64,000 nucleotides of DNA. It comes from Casuarius casuarius (Eukaryota; Chordata; Aves; Casuariiformes; Casuariidae). The stretch spans positions 711,420-775,419 of the forward strand of contig PTFA01000278.1 of assembly GCA_003342895.1 (NCBI GenBank). The letters run 5' to 3'. A program made the translations under genes and the position numbers. Each line of letters begins with the position of its first letter. Within the stretch, counting starts at the first letter, position 1. Of this stretch, positions 36,386-49,382 are shown piece by piece. The notes beneath the pieces are model-generated. The model saw only the letters and a list, made by a program, of their open reading frames with translations, was not told the DNA's origin and made no database searches.

Positions 36386-39300
36386 TCAGACTGCACAGCT
36401 GAGCTCTCTGCAAGAGCGTGTGTAGGTGGGCACATCTTTTTGCCATGTTCAGGAGAATAATTAGAACAAAAGGATAGGAAAACAATTATGGTGGAGGGAA
36501 GGNNTAGTAGGATATCCATTAAAAGACTATATNAAGTCACNATGGATAGAAATCTGAAAGCAANGCACAGGAATGGATTTATTNTAAAGTGTGGNCCTCT
36601 GACTATAGAGTCAGTGGAGAAAGGTGGGAATGAGGAGACAGTTTTGGAGCCTGCCTCACTCACTGACTTCTCCTTTAGATGACTAAGTTGCTTAAAATGA
36701 GATATTATGGATACTCTTCNTTGCCACAGCCTGCCACTCTTCCTTCTGGCTGGCAAGAGCTAGGAGTCAGAACCAGATAGTGGTCGACAGTGGTAGATGC
36801 TTCTGAGAGCTCCTTCCTCAATAACAATTACATTATTCCATTTATTGTATTGTATTGTTTGATTTCCAAAGCCCATGAGCCTAAATATGTCAGTGAAAGA
36901 AGTTACATGCTCTTTCTGCAGCTTCTCCCTTTCTAAAAATAATCATTTCCATTTGTGGAACTAAGCAAAGCCTCAGCAAAGCTNCTGGAAAGACAGACAC
37001 AGCATACAGAAGCTATACATCAGGTCCTTGCCATATTTTGAAAAAGACATCTTTACAATAAAAATAGCAATTGTGCAGTGAGATGAAGAGGAAATTGCCA
37101 TATATACTGGGGCTTGCCCAGTAGGTCTGCAACTTCTGTCAAAAAGACTGATTTATGCATTAGAGCTTGATAAATATTGCTCTAAAAGATATATAATTTG
37201 TTACTGAGNGTGTAAAAATGTTGACCTTTTTACCTAGTCTTGAGGTGACAAAATGCGTTTCAACGGTTTCTGAAAAGTGACAGATCTCTGGATTTCCAAA
37301 ATCTCATGACCCTAAAAATATTGTGCCCTCAAAATTCCCAGGACTGGGGCTATTATCTCTTTTCCACAGGGACAGATAGGAAACGTTAGATGGAAAGGAA
37401 CTAGTTTCTGAAAACTGTATATAGAAGGAAGAGTTAAAAGGGGTTTTTAGCTAACTATAGAGCTACTCCATCACTATGTAAGCAGAGAAAAGGAGAATGG
37501 CCTAGACATATTTTAGAGTTCTGGGCTTCTGGAGTTGATCAAAGTGGGGAACAACCAGAGAGGAATTTTCTGCTAACTTTTCAGCAGTAAGCANGCTTTC
37601 CTCGCTGCAGGACTTGCCCCTCCGGGGACCTGAAGGGTGCAAGATGACTCCTGCCGTTCCAGTTCTCTTTGTCCCAGAAAGGAGCTGAGGGCAGGAGCAC
37701 GTGGGGNGCCCTCCAGGAGCTCCCCATGAGGGGCAATGTAGGGAGCCATAGCACACCCTGAGATATATTAANTTTTGCTGTTCCTTTTGGATCCATCCTG
37801 TCACACACAGGTGCAGACCTATATTTTCATGGTACATTCTTTGTGATGTAGTTTTTCCTGGTTTCCCCACATTTGCATGCTTTAAAATGCAAATCAGCAT
37901 CTGCAGTCTGCTTGTGTCTTTCATTTTCCATTCTGGGACTTTTTTAAAAAAAGAAGATTTTGTAACCATGGTCTTGATAGATTTGTTTTGTGGAATCCTA
38001 TTCATAGACACAAGTGTCAGAACAATTGTCTTCCCTAATCTGCTGTTCATAAAGCAGATAACTTTCAGGGAGCTGAAAACACAACCTGCATTTCAAACTA
38101 GCCAGACAGAGTAAGAATCAGGAGCTGAAGTTCAAACAGCAAGGCTGATAAAGTAGTGCCTGTTATTGGTAAGGCAAACACCTTACCAGGAAAAAAATGC
38201 TAGTAGACTTCTACCGTGGAGAGCAACATAGCACCAGCCAAAGAATGGTTAGGATGTCCTACAAATTATTTTCCCACTTCCATTTTTATCTACCTGCCAT
38301 TGTGCTCTCTCCTTACCCCATTGTTACTTTATTAGAATCAAANTTAACATTAATTAATATCTAACAATTAGTTCAATCAGCATCTTAATAAAATATCAAT
38401 GAAGTGATACGGATTTTTAATGAAACAAGGAACACTGTATTTCGGTCTCTGGCAGGAGGGGAGNTTTGTGGTTATTATGAGGTAGTTATTGCTTCTAGTT
38501 TTCTGGAAAGTCAAATAAAGGCAGCTATCAGCATTNTAGTTGTAAAATGAAGCCTTCAAAATTATGCCTGCTTTTACTGATTTGTGAATTTTGTATCACA
38601 TTATGAAGTAGAAATTAATTCCAACTGAACATACATTTAGCAGAGAAAACTGTCCAGTACAACCAGAACCTTCTCCCTGTTCCCTGAAAGGTATGTTGAG
38701 GATGAGTTTCATCATNCTTTAAAAGTCAGTCTTTGTATCACCAAAGACATGCAGCTAAACAAATATAATTTACTTATTAAAACATAGCTGTATTTATCTT
38801 CATTGNATTTGAGCAGCAGAGATCTTAGCAGAAGATGGGCAGTTTTGCACATTAAATAGTAAATTGCAACAAGAACTTATTTCAAGACCTAAAATTTTGT
38901 CTTTCANCTTCCACTGAAGAGCATGGGAGCTGTGGTTGTACATTCAAGACCAAGGTCTGGTTCCTCAGCATTTCTTTAGAACAAACTAGATCAGTACCTG
39001 TCAGTTCATTCTGTTAAGCTAGTCTACTAAACTAGGTAGGTAATACCAGGCATACTTGGGTTCCTCTCCAGAAGTACTTAGTGTTGTTTTCACTTCATAT
39101 GACACAAACNGCTAAGACTACCAGAACATGTGTCTCAGCCAAACAGAAGAATAAACTAATTTCTTGGAGCCCCAGATGCTTCAAGCTACTGCAGTTTTNG
39201 AAACCAGTTGCTTCTTCAGTTTTTCCCACAAAACATATTGAGACTGGCCAGATATTTCAGGGGCTGCAGGCAAAGTAGGCTGTCATCCTCCTGATTTTGA

Positions 39301-42300
39301 GCCATTGCACCAGTCCACATAGACCCAGAGCCATCAGGACTCAAAGGAGCGGCGATGCTGCCTGATACTGTTTTGTTTTGCTGCTCGTCTAGGGACAGAA
39401 GAGTGGAAAGGTGGCCATGAGCTATCGGCCCCAGTCTCCTAAAATGTCTGGAGATCCAGACAGGTGAAGGTTCATCCACCAGCTCTGACTGGCACTGGAA
39501 CTGATCTCAGCAGACTTATGCCACTGAAACACTATTGACTATAGCTGTAAGCAAAGTTTTTCTGGATTTGCCCCAGCACAAACAAGATCAGAAGCACGAT
39601 CAAATCTGTTCCGCAAGGGAGCTTTGGGGAGCTGCATTTGCAATGCCGCAAATAAACCTGACATTTACTAAAGATCAAGCCAAGATCTATTTGCTGTATT
39701 ATTGCAAATCACATTCTACTTTATGTCTCAGGAGAGCATCTCTTAAAAGAAATGCTTAGGCTTAAACTTTAGCTTGGAGATACCAGAAATCAAGGTAGAT
39801 TAAGGCATTAATGAAATGTGTTCCCATAAATCCTTAAGTAGATCCTTTTCTATCCAATTCCNACTTTGTTCCCAGCTGGCAAACTCATTATCAGCCTTTG
39901 GATACTTTTACCACTGTTATGTGTTGGTTTGCTCTCGTCATCATGGCCTCAGATGTAGAGAGCTGGCTGTCGTTCAGTTTTCTTACTCCAAAAATAGTTG
40001 GGAATACTGCATGTTGCTTACTGCTACAAGTAGAAATGATCCCACTTTGTTAAGAAGCAAATCAGAATGGACGTAAATGATGGAGGAAGTAACCACTGCA
40101 CCTCAGTCTCTACATGTACTTAGATTCTCTGAAGCCTCTGTCCCCAGAGTTANACAGAAGGTCTTGAATATGTTTATTCACAGCTCCAGCCCCAAACTGG
40201 TAGAGTAGGTGTACGTATGTCCAGACTTCTGATTGAATGTAAGAGGACTGAATTTGTGTAAAGGATTTAATTAACATAATTAAGAGAGTTACACAGTCTT
40301 AAAACATGGACCTACATTAGTAATGCTGAGTATCAATTTCAGTCTCCTGTAGACAAGCATCTGTTGAAAATGGCTGGTTTAAGGGAGTTCTCACACTGCG
40401 GAAAGCTGTATTTAACTTTTCACTGAGTACTACTGTGTGTTAAGNAACTCACTGCCCTTTTGATGGACATATATGACAAGGTGACATCTAATTCACTCTC
40501 TACATCTCAAAACAGGTATTCTATTGACAGCCGAATTATACAGAACAAACACGGCCACTACACAGTGACAGTGTGATTTGAAAAGAATGTTGTAACCAGA
40601 ATGAATGAAACATTTTCCTAACAATATTTGTCAGCTTCTGTACATTTCACTCTTCTGCACTATTCCNAACCAGCCAGATGCATAGCCTTCAGAACACATT
40701 ATCCATCACAGAACAGCAGAGATCTGTTAGAAGCATGTCTATAGTGCCAAGGAAGTATGTTCCCTCTTATTGTAGTTACTTATAATTATGCATTTGTTCC
40801 CTGGCAGCATGCACACAACTGTGGTGAAGAGTAAAAGTCATCTTTTTTTATTATTATTTAGAGAGAAAACTACATCAGAATGCCAGAGNGATTTCCGCTT
40901 TATCTTTTATTTGTGTCTTGTTATACAGAAAGGGAACTATTGTGCAGTGTTTCNGCATAATACTGAGCATGTTCCTTTCATAAGTATTCTGGAGAGGCAG
41001 TAACTTTTGTCAGCCACTCCAGAATGTCCGACTTCACTTCTTTTCTTCTCTCAAATCAGGTATGGCCTACCATCTTTTACTTCTCTTTCATTTGAGTTTG
41101 GCCAACAAAGCTGGAATGTGTTTTCTGAACCTAGATTTATAAGCACTCCACATTGCACAATTGTGTTCTGTTGTGATGTATCTGGTAATGTGTCATACGG
41201 ACTCAAANATACACTCTGGCTGCAAAGTAATTATTCTTAGTGTTGTGGTAGTTCAATACCTAATCACCCTCTAACCACNTAATATATGTAATATATGTAG
41301 ATAGGTAAGATTCTTCAGGAGGACTCAAAAGGCTGCATTAGAATTGGAAACATGGAAAAAATAAAAATAGTGAATATATAATGTCCCACATCATCAAAAA
41401 TTTATAAACTCAAAATAACTTTTGCATGTTTTAACCTTTACAGTGTAGCAGTCACTCAATCTGGTTAGTAAACCAAGACACAGAAATTTTCTGAATGTCT
41501 TACAGAAAGTTCAAGTGACGACCAAACTGAAGACATCTGGGCTGCCAGGCCCTTGCTGGACATGGCAGTGGAGAGGGAAATCAACAAATCTGTGCCTGCG
41601 TAGCATATCTTTCTGTCCCTGCTCTACATATTTTTCTTCCCATCTCACTGAATGCCTAAACAAGCAGAAAATTTACTTCAAAATAGTTCCGGCTACCTAC
41701 CCTATTGTGTCTGCCTATCTCTTACTTGCCCTTAACCAACATCTGTGCAGAAAGAAAATATGTCATTTGTTATATAATCTCTCCCTGTATCACCTTCTTC
41801 CAAGAGAATTATTTTGATCTCTGTAGGAAGCAACCTTAGTATATTGTCCATCTGAGTTATCTCATTATACCAGCTGAACAAATGAAATAATAATCACAGT
41901 CAGGCTAAAAGAAACCAAAAGTTCCTGTTTAAGTTGCTGTCAATATATATATTACTGTCCATATNTCAAAACATGAGCTTGAGTACCTTTTTTTTTCTGA
42001 TATTAGCAAGTTAAAAAAACTGACCAGTAGATACTACATTGGCTATTTCAGGAGCCTTGCAATAGGTTTAGTTATATTTTCTAGGCTCTCTCTGAGTAGT
42101 ANTAGTTGGCAAATGCTGATAACTGATGCGCTCTAGTCTGTGATCCCAGACAGAGGATGAGAGGCCAGCCCAGAGGCACAGCAAAAGATGACAGCTGAAG
42201 AAGAATCACCAACAAAAGGAAATGTACAATCAATTTCTACTTCATTAAATTTGTCCTGGGTAAATGCCTGGGCTTGCTTCCCCCTAGATCATCCCTGGGA

Positions 42301-43082
42301 TAAGTCACAAACTGTCTGACTTTATATAATAAAAGCAATGTCTTCTACCTATTGCACTGCAGACTAATGGGTGTAGGTGCTTACAAGCACTTAACATACA
42401 TTAAAGAAAAAGTATCCACTCCTGATCTGAAAGACCTGCTTGGTACTTTTTTGTGTCCCCATCCTTCTTTCCCCTTTCCCTTCCTAAATCTGAGGCCTCC
42501 ATGCAGAATGAAGTATACAGATTTTCTTCTTGATAACACCAGTGCAACACTGCTGACTGCAGAGAAATCGTATTACTTTTGGAGCCGTACCACTAGCAGC
42601 TGCGTCAGCACAGCCTGCTGGAACTGGTCGTTACACTGTGAAGAGCCTCCTATGACTAAAGCTCTTCAATTAGAAAACAAGCATTTCATAAAACGGACCN
42701 TTATTGGTTTATACCACATGGCACTGGGAAAAATACAAACCATTCCANATGAGAAAAAACAGAACTTCTAAAAGCCCCATCTGAACTGAAATTCTGGAAA
42801 CACTCAAGATAGCTAGAGAAAGGTTTCAGTATTCCTGCAAAGTTTATATTTGCAAACTTTGCCAGCAAAATAGAAAGTAAAGCAGAAAGAAGTCTTATTT
42901 CTGACAAGAGCTAGCATTGGATCAGTATTTTTAACAATTTTAGTTACCAAAGGAGAATAGAGAAGGTAAGAAAAGTGATGAATTCTACTTTCCACAGAAG
43001 ATAGAGCAGGTGAGAAATACGCCTTAAAAGGCACAGAAAGGGAGACCAGTAAAAGAGTTTATGATTGGACTAGTATGACAAA
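36386..43082. other. Unique DNA including the longest non-repeat open frame
   Basis: A minus-strand frame of 182 codons (37502-38050) crosses a GC-richer patch at 37580-37760. Ns at 37594, 37707 and 37772 could hide stops, and its composition shows no domain. An N cluster lies at 36503-36595. Elsewhere only a possible palindromic relic (38905) was seen. Confidence 0.68.
38905..38970. repeat. Possible palindromic archosaur-type repeat relic
   Basis: CTTCCACTGAAGAGCATGGG followed by AGCTGTGGTTGTACATTCA resembles CTCCCATTGAAGTCAATGGGAGCTGTGGGTGCTCA, with the TCA of the core changed. A CCTCAGCA string follows near 38963, where CTCAGCACC would be expected. Confidence 0.42.
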
Positions 43083-43134
43083 CTGGTCTTGAAATTTCAG
43101 GTTCTTGAACTGGTTCTTGAAATCCTTCTTGAAT
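43083..43134. repeat. Degenerate short tandem repeat, about 13-base unit
   Basis: Four imperfect copies of a unit close to CTGGTTCTTGAAAT lie next to each other: CTGGTCTTGAAAT, GGTTCTTGAA, CTGGTTCTTGAAAT and CCTTCTTGAAT. The unit length drifts between 11 and 14 bases. Confidence 0.72.
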
Positions 43135-43989
43135 CACCTACATGGTGACTGGTCTCTTAGACAAAGTCCTCAGAATAAGACTGCTAACAGACCTGGAACA
43201 AACTAACTTCTAGGTCCAAAGAAGTCACCCACTCTGTATTAAACTTGTAAATAAAGAGCCCAGAATGCAATGAACATGAAACCCAAGGCAGAAATCCCTA
43301 AGAATTGCAATATTGGGATTACATTTGCTGTGGCATCCAAGGCTCAACAGCAATTGGCATATCGAGTAAGATGCAGGAAATGGAAAAAGTCTAGGTCATC
43401 TTTCCAGATTTTGCAAAAATCTGTTAAGTAAAGGAAAAAGTTTTTCACAGTAGCAGTATTAGCTCAAAGAAATTCTTGCTAGAAGTAGTGGGTATTGCAG
43501 CTGGAGATGATGATCAAATGGCAGCTTGACAGCATAAGAGCTTTTATTCATTTTAAGTTAGACATTGGCAAACTAATCAAGGTGTGGCAAAAACTATTTG
43601 GGTAGTGTGCATACACACAAAAACATCACAAGGGAAACATGGGAAAATCAGAGCTTCCAGTGATCCATTTATTCCCATTAAAGGCATAGATAAACAGATT
43701 GGTCAGAAACAGAGGACAAAGCAGAAAAACCAGCACAGGCTCAAGAAATAGCTTGCCATTTTAATACTGTTGTAATGTCACTGTCTGGTTGGCACTAATC
43801 TTTACCATTGTAGCATATGTTGCCTGCTGGGCTTCAGATTTTATAACCAGTTCCACTGCCAGCAGTATTCAAAGTTGGAAGAGTCATAATTTCCTTGTCC
43901 ACCCTCCTCTTCCGGCCAGCTATCTCATAAGGGATGGACAAATCAGCATTGATCTCAGCTGAGGGAACGGTATGTACATGACTTATTAA

Positions 43990-44480
43990 AAAGTAAGAAC
44001 AACTGTACTGTTGCAGACCAAGGTCTATCTAGCCCAGTCTCCAGTAAGTGGCTACAAGCAGAGTAANAAGAAAGCCAGCATATATGTCATTCCCTTCCTA
44101 CTATTCTGTTTGCCTCCTATTCCCAGCTCAGGGGACATCCGGGATCGGATGTGGCCTGTCTTTTTAGCAAGCACCACTGGATGTCTTCTCTGAGCACCTA
44201 CCCAGTCTCTCCTGGATCCCAGGTGAATTTCTTGTACCCACAACACCCTTGGCATGCAGTTCCCTGGGTCTCCCACTCCCACATGGAGAAGGAGGTGTCN
44301 TTTTGGGTCTTCAGTGAGGCTCCTGCTAACTTCATTTATTGCCCNCTCAGTCTTGTACTGGAAGATTGCTCCCCGTTGACCTCATGCCACTTAAAATTTG
44401 GCAGTCCTCTATCACCTCTTTTCAGGATGAATAGTCCTAGTCTACCCAAAGCTTACTCTTGTACCTGCCCAGCAGTGACT
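43990..44480 (-). mobile_element. Ancient L-type CR1 3' fragment, highly diverged
   Basis: Reading the plus strand, a series of short strings matches in order the reverse complement of the 3' part of the older CR1 lineage common in turtles and crocodilians. They are GACCAAGGTCTATCTAGCCC near 44015, a CACAACACCCTTGGCATGCA string near 44240 (usually CACAACATCCTGTGGCAATG), CTAACTTCATTTATTGCCC near 44325, and CTCTTTTCAGGATGAATAGT near 44416 (usually CTCTTTTCCAAGCTGAAAAGTCC). The order and spacing fit a single decayed copy on the minus strand. Divergence is much higher than in the 59 kb CR1, so it was probably inserted early in amniote or archosaur history. Chance open frames cross it but do not follow the ORF2 protein. 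Confidence 0.72.
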
Positions 44481-45399
44481 GATACTCCAGGCCAAGCAAA
44501 GGCAACAAACATGGGAACTGTGGAGCAGAGAGGAGAGCAAAAAAGGGAGCTCCATTACACATTAATGTTAGCGTAAGTTTTCCAAACCTGGAACTATCAC
44601 TATAACACATTAGTAGTAGCCAAAACGTTACAACTTTTCACAGCTTTTATACCACTGAGAATAAATCCACTGTCCAAGTATTACACCTTGACACTCGTTA
44701 AGGCAACAGAAATGAAGATGTGGTATTGAGCTACCTCTGCTGGAAGGACACNGTGGTTTGTACAAACTTCAATGGTATAACTTTATGCTGCTGCATCCTA
44801 AATGAAGCATATCATTTTAATGGTCTTGAAGTTTAGTCCACTCTGGATGTTGGAGGATTTCTTTTGTAACAGAAAAACCAAATGGTCTGTCACTTCTGCT
44901 GTCAGAACTTCCCCTTGCTCCCCTTTTGGTTCACTCTTCTGCTCTGATCAGTAATCTGCCCAGAATTTAGCTGNTGATGAAACAGCTCCATGGCCCAGAT
45001 GAAAAGTTTCAGTCAGAAGACTAAATTAACTTTTCCTCTGTCCTCTCAGTCAAGATTTTTATGTAGTTTCCCACCTTCCAATCAAAACCATTGGTCATAC
45101 TGTTGTATTGTCACAGCTACATCCATTAAACACCTATTGCCTTAAGCTGCTTTAAAAACTATTATATTTATATGCTTTAAAACATAAAGCTCCTTTGTGC
45201 TAGTGAAAAAGCTCCTGTAGTGGTACATCTTCAGAAAAGCAGAGNTAGAGAAGAATAAAAATCAAGGAGATAAAAAATGTAACTTTTCTTTTGCTTTGAC
45301 TCAGAAAATTGAAAGGGAGCAANCTTTCATTTCTCCTTTTTCATCACNCAGTCANAAAAATCAAATGTGNGTTTGTTGTCTTCCAGGGCACTGTGGAGC

Positions 45400-46110
45400 G
45401 GGGCNTCCCTTCAGAAGGGCAGCACTAATACACAGGTTTCCAGAGAACAAAGGGTGCTGAATAATGGTCTGCGGTGCAGGAGATATACAGTGACCTTTTC
45501 AGGTTTGGCTACNACTTGGATCTGCCAATTCAGATGCTGGAACAGGAACAGGCCAACCAACCTGATCCGCTGCCCAGAAATTCTTCCCTGGACTTCCCTG
45601 GATGTACATCTCTTCTCCTGGATCCAGACTCAACCTTTGTACATACACTCAGCAAAGCATTACAGTCAGTGCCCTGCTCTGGGTCAACGTGTTCTCTTGG
45701 CATGTGCTGGGCAGACANATAGTATATCCTGCTGACATGAAGATTATGACATGCAGTACAAAGTCAGTGAAATCCGGGCCTCCTAAAACAAATGTTGGCA
45801 CAACCATCTTGCTGATAACCCTAGCACTAACTGTTTTGATATCCTCATCTGAACCTTCTAAGTATGACCAAACTCAGCAGATTGTCCAGCTGCGATAAGG
45901 CCTCTTCTCCCGAATACCTCAGACATCAGTGGGCCAGTGGATTCAGGACCCACAAGAATGAATTGTGGCTACCTCGTTATGGCATAACCAGCGTTTGGCC
46001 CTTGATGCTAACTTTAAGGAGGTCTTCCACAGACAGCCAAGAATTGCTGTATGATGGTGGAGTTCCCTTTTCACTATGAACTCCTCCAGAGTGGGTTGCC
46101 AACACNGACC
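45400..46110. other. Unexplained CpG-retaining block, possibly an old retroelement or retrocopy
   Basis: About 700 bases carry scattered CpGs (CTGCGGTG, GATCCGCTG, CAACGTG, ATCCGGGCC, TGCGATAAGG, CCCGAATACC, CCTCGTTATG, AGCGTTTGG) at a higher rate than the flanks. Several plus-strand frames of 80-120 codons overlap. One (45474-45722) reads MQEIYSDLFRFGY and later LPIQMLEQEQANQPDPLP, which looks protein-like, but no domain is recognised and Ns at 45513 and 45719 fall inside it. No LTR boundaries, poly-A or target duplication were found. Confidence 0.25.
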
Positions 46111-48243
46111 TACAAACATACCAGAGGGCTAATACCCCCTCTGTCCAAAGGATGGACAAGTGCTCTGCAGGATGCTGTGAAATTTTAGAAAGATGTAACT
46201 AGTGTTTCGATCAGACAAAAAACTCAAAGTGGGCATTATTACATGATCACTAAAATCCTTTGTCTTGTCCACTGCCATTATTACGCAAACTTTTCATAAG
46301 CAGGCAGCCCTCTTTGCCAAGAGCTTTGGAAAACATCACACTGCCTTAAGTCTCTTATAAAAGTTAAAGAAAGGCAGAACTGTATGACTTACCTGCCCTT
46401 CCAGTGGCTTTTCTCCAATGTCTGAGATGCTATGCAACAGTACTAATGTGGTCTTTTCACCGATTTCAGGCAAGTTTCTGTTCATACTATGCCTTCCCAC
46501 CAAACTCAGCCTATTTTTTCATGTCTTCTCTTAGCAAGGAGGAGAATGTACACAAATCCATTGAGGCTGTACACATAAAGCACAGCAATGCAAGAGAGGG
46601 GGCTTTCTTGCTGCAATATGTAAACCAATGAGTTATTGCTTTTTGTACCATCTGCCCAGCTTGTCCAAACCCCAGTCCACTGAACGCAGCTTCACATAAG
46701 GCAATTTGAAGGGGCAAATCCACTATCTGAGGCTCAGTGGAAACTGGAGGCACTCACTGTTTTGCAGGCTCACAGTTATTACTAAATATTATGTTTCTAA
46801 CACAAGGTAGCCCTAAAGAATGAAAGAAGCTGTAGGATTTGTTCCATGCCAAGCAACGATCTAGCCACTGGTCTTGATCCACACGTTGAATTTTACCTCT
46901 TGCTCCTTTGTGTTCTACCCAGGAAATGGGTAAGAAAGATTTCTTTTGCAGATAAACTTTTGACAATGAAAGCATGAAGTATTAAAAAATCCTTCAAATA
47001 TTAATAAAATATTTTCAAATAACAAGCAGATTCTCAGGATAGAATTGCAGTATAGTGGCACACTAAAGGACTTGCTAAGTGCTAGAAATGAGGATACATT
47101 CGTCACATGAACTATGCTTGAAATGGAGCTGGTCCAATAATATTTATCCAATCACTAGTTCGATGATTTTCTCTATATTTTAATACTTTATTCTAAAATA
47201 TTATTACTCCAGCCACTAACAAAGGAAGGAAGAAAATTCATTCATGTGAATGATTTCTGGAGTATAACATTTATACCTCAGTATGCATTTTCTAGATTTG
47301 CACTGGCTTTAGTTGTGAATCAAAGGTGGGAGAGATTATCTTTGGGTAGTAACTTTGGGCAGCAATTTGGGAGATGTAAATTAATTTCTCATTTTATTAC
47401 ATCCCCTTGATTAAACCACTTCATCTCTCTATGCCTCAGTTCCCCATGTATAAATGGATGTGTGCCTTTTCTATTAGCATCTGCCTATCTTACTTAGTCA
47501 AACTGCAAAGCACTCAACAATACTAATGATAAATAATAAAGGAAATATTTGCTGAACCTACATTCAGTCAGAAAAGCAAAGCCAGGTANCNAAGGGNNTT
47601 ANTTTGCTTTTATATTATGGCTGCTCNCCAGATCCTCCTGAAGTCATTTGAAAAGTAGAAGCAGAACCTGCCTCAAGATCTCTTGAAAAAAGTCGGGAAA
47701 AATGAAAATAGACGAGGAGATGAATGCAGCCTCGTTTGCCGAGTGGCACTCACAGCCCTCCAGCACTGGATGGAGAGAAGGGGAGTGTATTTCTCCCTCT
47801 GTAACTTTGGTCTCTCTGTACACTAAAGGAACAAGGGAGGCACCTTGCTTAGACATTTGAATAGTCTATCCTGGAGGCTCTGTCCAACAAAAGATGTTTC
47901 TCTGACTCTATTAGAGGCACCTGAAATCTACCAGCTTAAAATAGATGTATGAATACCCTCACAAAATTTGAACACCTGAAGCAGCCCTGAATGGCTCCTG
48001 ACATGACCCAGAGCCTCAAAGGACATGTGAGATGCCTTCACCCGTGGCACCGGCCCATCCTGACCAAGGGCAGTGGCTGGCTGCAACCACCCTGCACAGC
48101 ACAACAATTTGCAGAAAGGAAAGGGCTACCTGCGGCAGAGAGAGAGAGTATGAGTTTGAAATTCTGGTTACAATATCCAAACCATATTTAAGGAGTAGAT
48201 TGACATCTTTTCTGCAGCTGTTGCTTACAGACTTTACTAAAGA
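46111..48243. other. Unique DNA around a MIR-like relic
   Basis: Apart from the relic at 47395, no gene or repeat was recognised. Ns cluster at 47588-47627, just after the relic. Confidence 0.7.
47395..47542 (+). mobile_element. MIR/CORE-SINE-like relic, plus orientation
   Basis: The string ACTTCATCTCTCTATGCCTC, followed by AGTTCCCCATGTATAAATGG, closely follows the MIR core (AACCTCTCTGTGCCTCAGTTTCCCCATCTGTAAAATGG). It is followed at the expected distance by CTGCCTATCTTACTTAG (usually CTACCTACCTCATAG), a GCAAAGCACTCAA part (usually GTAAAGCGCTTTGA) and a TAATGATAAATAATAA tail. The order fits the core and 3' part of one plus-strand copy; the tRNA-related head is not clear upstream. This is the best MIR-like match in the window. 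Confidence 0.68.
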
Positions 48244-48273
48244 TTAACTTTAGAAATCCATTTCTAAAGTTAA
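48244..48273. repeat. Perfect 14-base inverted repeat with 2-base spacer
   Basis: The left arm TTAACTTTAGAAAT (48244-48257) and the right arm ATTTCTAAAGTTAA (48260-48273) are exact reverse complements separated by CC. The flanking bases do not extend the pairing. A single strand could fold into a near-loopless hairpin or, as duplex, a small cruciform. No known repeat family was recognised. Confidence 0.95.
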
Positions 48274-49382
48274 CAGGAACAACTCATGCTGACAAAAAGG
48301 GAGAGCTGGGCAACAGGTCCTATTCTATGAGACAGTTTCTTACAGAGAAACATTTCATATNTTTCAAATTATCACAGAGGCATATATTCACAGAGACATG
48401 TATTTTAATGGTTTATGTTAACTTTATTCTGACTTTTAAAATTCACTTCCTCACATCACTTCCCTATTTCTTCCACACTGATATTTACCTTACTGCTGTT
48501 TACTCTCTATACTTCTACTTCGTCTTACAAAGGTGTCATAATTCACACGAGCAACGCTGTTGCAAATAAATCTTTCTGCTCACAGCAACTGGACATCATC
48601 AATGAATAGGCATGAAGCCTATCCCTTCCCAAAGCTTCCTGTCAGATAAAGCCCAGCACTAAAAAAGCACTCCACCACTGAGCAGTGCAGAACAAAACAG
48701 CCAACTTCCATGTTTTGTACTTTGATTTTACTTTGCGATTAATTGCAAAAGCCATTTATCTGTGACTTAAGAAGATACTAAGTATTTAATCTCCAGCAAC
48801 AGCACTCACTGATGATTATACCTGTAAAGCCTCCGGAGTTAATCAGGAGCTATTTATGAAAAGAAGAGAGCTAAGGTATTCCATCAAACTATTTTCTGTG
48901 ATCACAAACAAAATGCAATATTTGAAAACATTTTCCTGATCTGACACTAAAGAATAAATCTAAATTTTCTTTAGACTTATTTACTATAGCCATAGAGTGA
49001 TGATCTAAACCAGTACTGTAAAAATAACCTTCACTCCACTCCTTTGGATGTAGGTGTCTCCTCCAGGAGCATGCATGGGCCCAGTAGCAACCACAGTCCA
49101 GAAAGAANAATGAAACCTCCTCAGCAATTAATTCCTTTTCATCCCAGTAACTCACCCTGTATCAGAAACAGCATTCAGCTGTGTTAGTGCTGTAATTTCT
49201 TACGCAATACTCTGACATACAGGCTGAGAAATTAGGTGAAAAGTCTCAAACTGAGCTCCAAGAAAAATCACATATCTTACAAAAAATATTCTGATGTAGA
49301 TANGGATTGCCCTAGAAGAAAGGGCACTTAAAGGGAAACACTGCTTCCACGAATGTACTTAAAAAGTTTTACTGAGAGTGAA

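Noticed and set aside
36247..36756. 169-codon minus-strand open frame
   Set aside because: It contains about nine unknown residues from an N cluster, overlaps a possible MIR relic and other frames, and shows no domain.
42352..42771. 139-codon plus-strand open frame
   Set aside because: No recognisable domain, two unknown residues near its end and no splice or promoter context.
44151..44576. 141-codon plus-strand open frame
   Set aside because: It lies mostly inside the ancient CR1 fragment, antisense to it.
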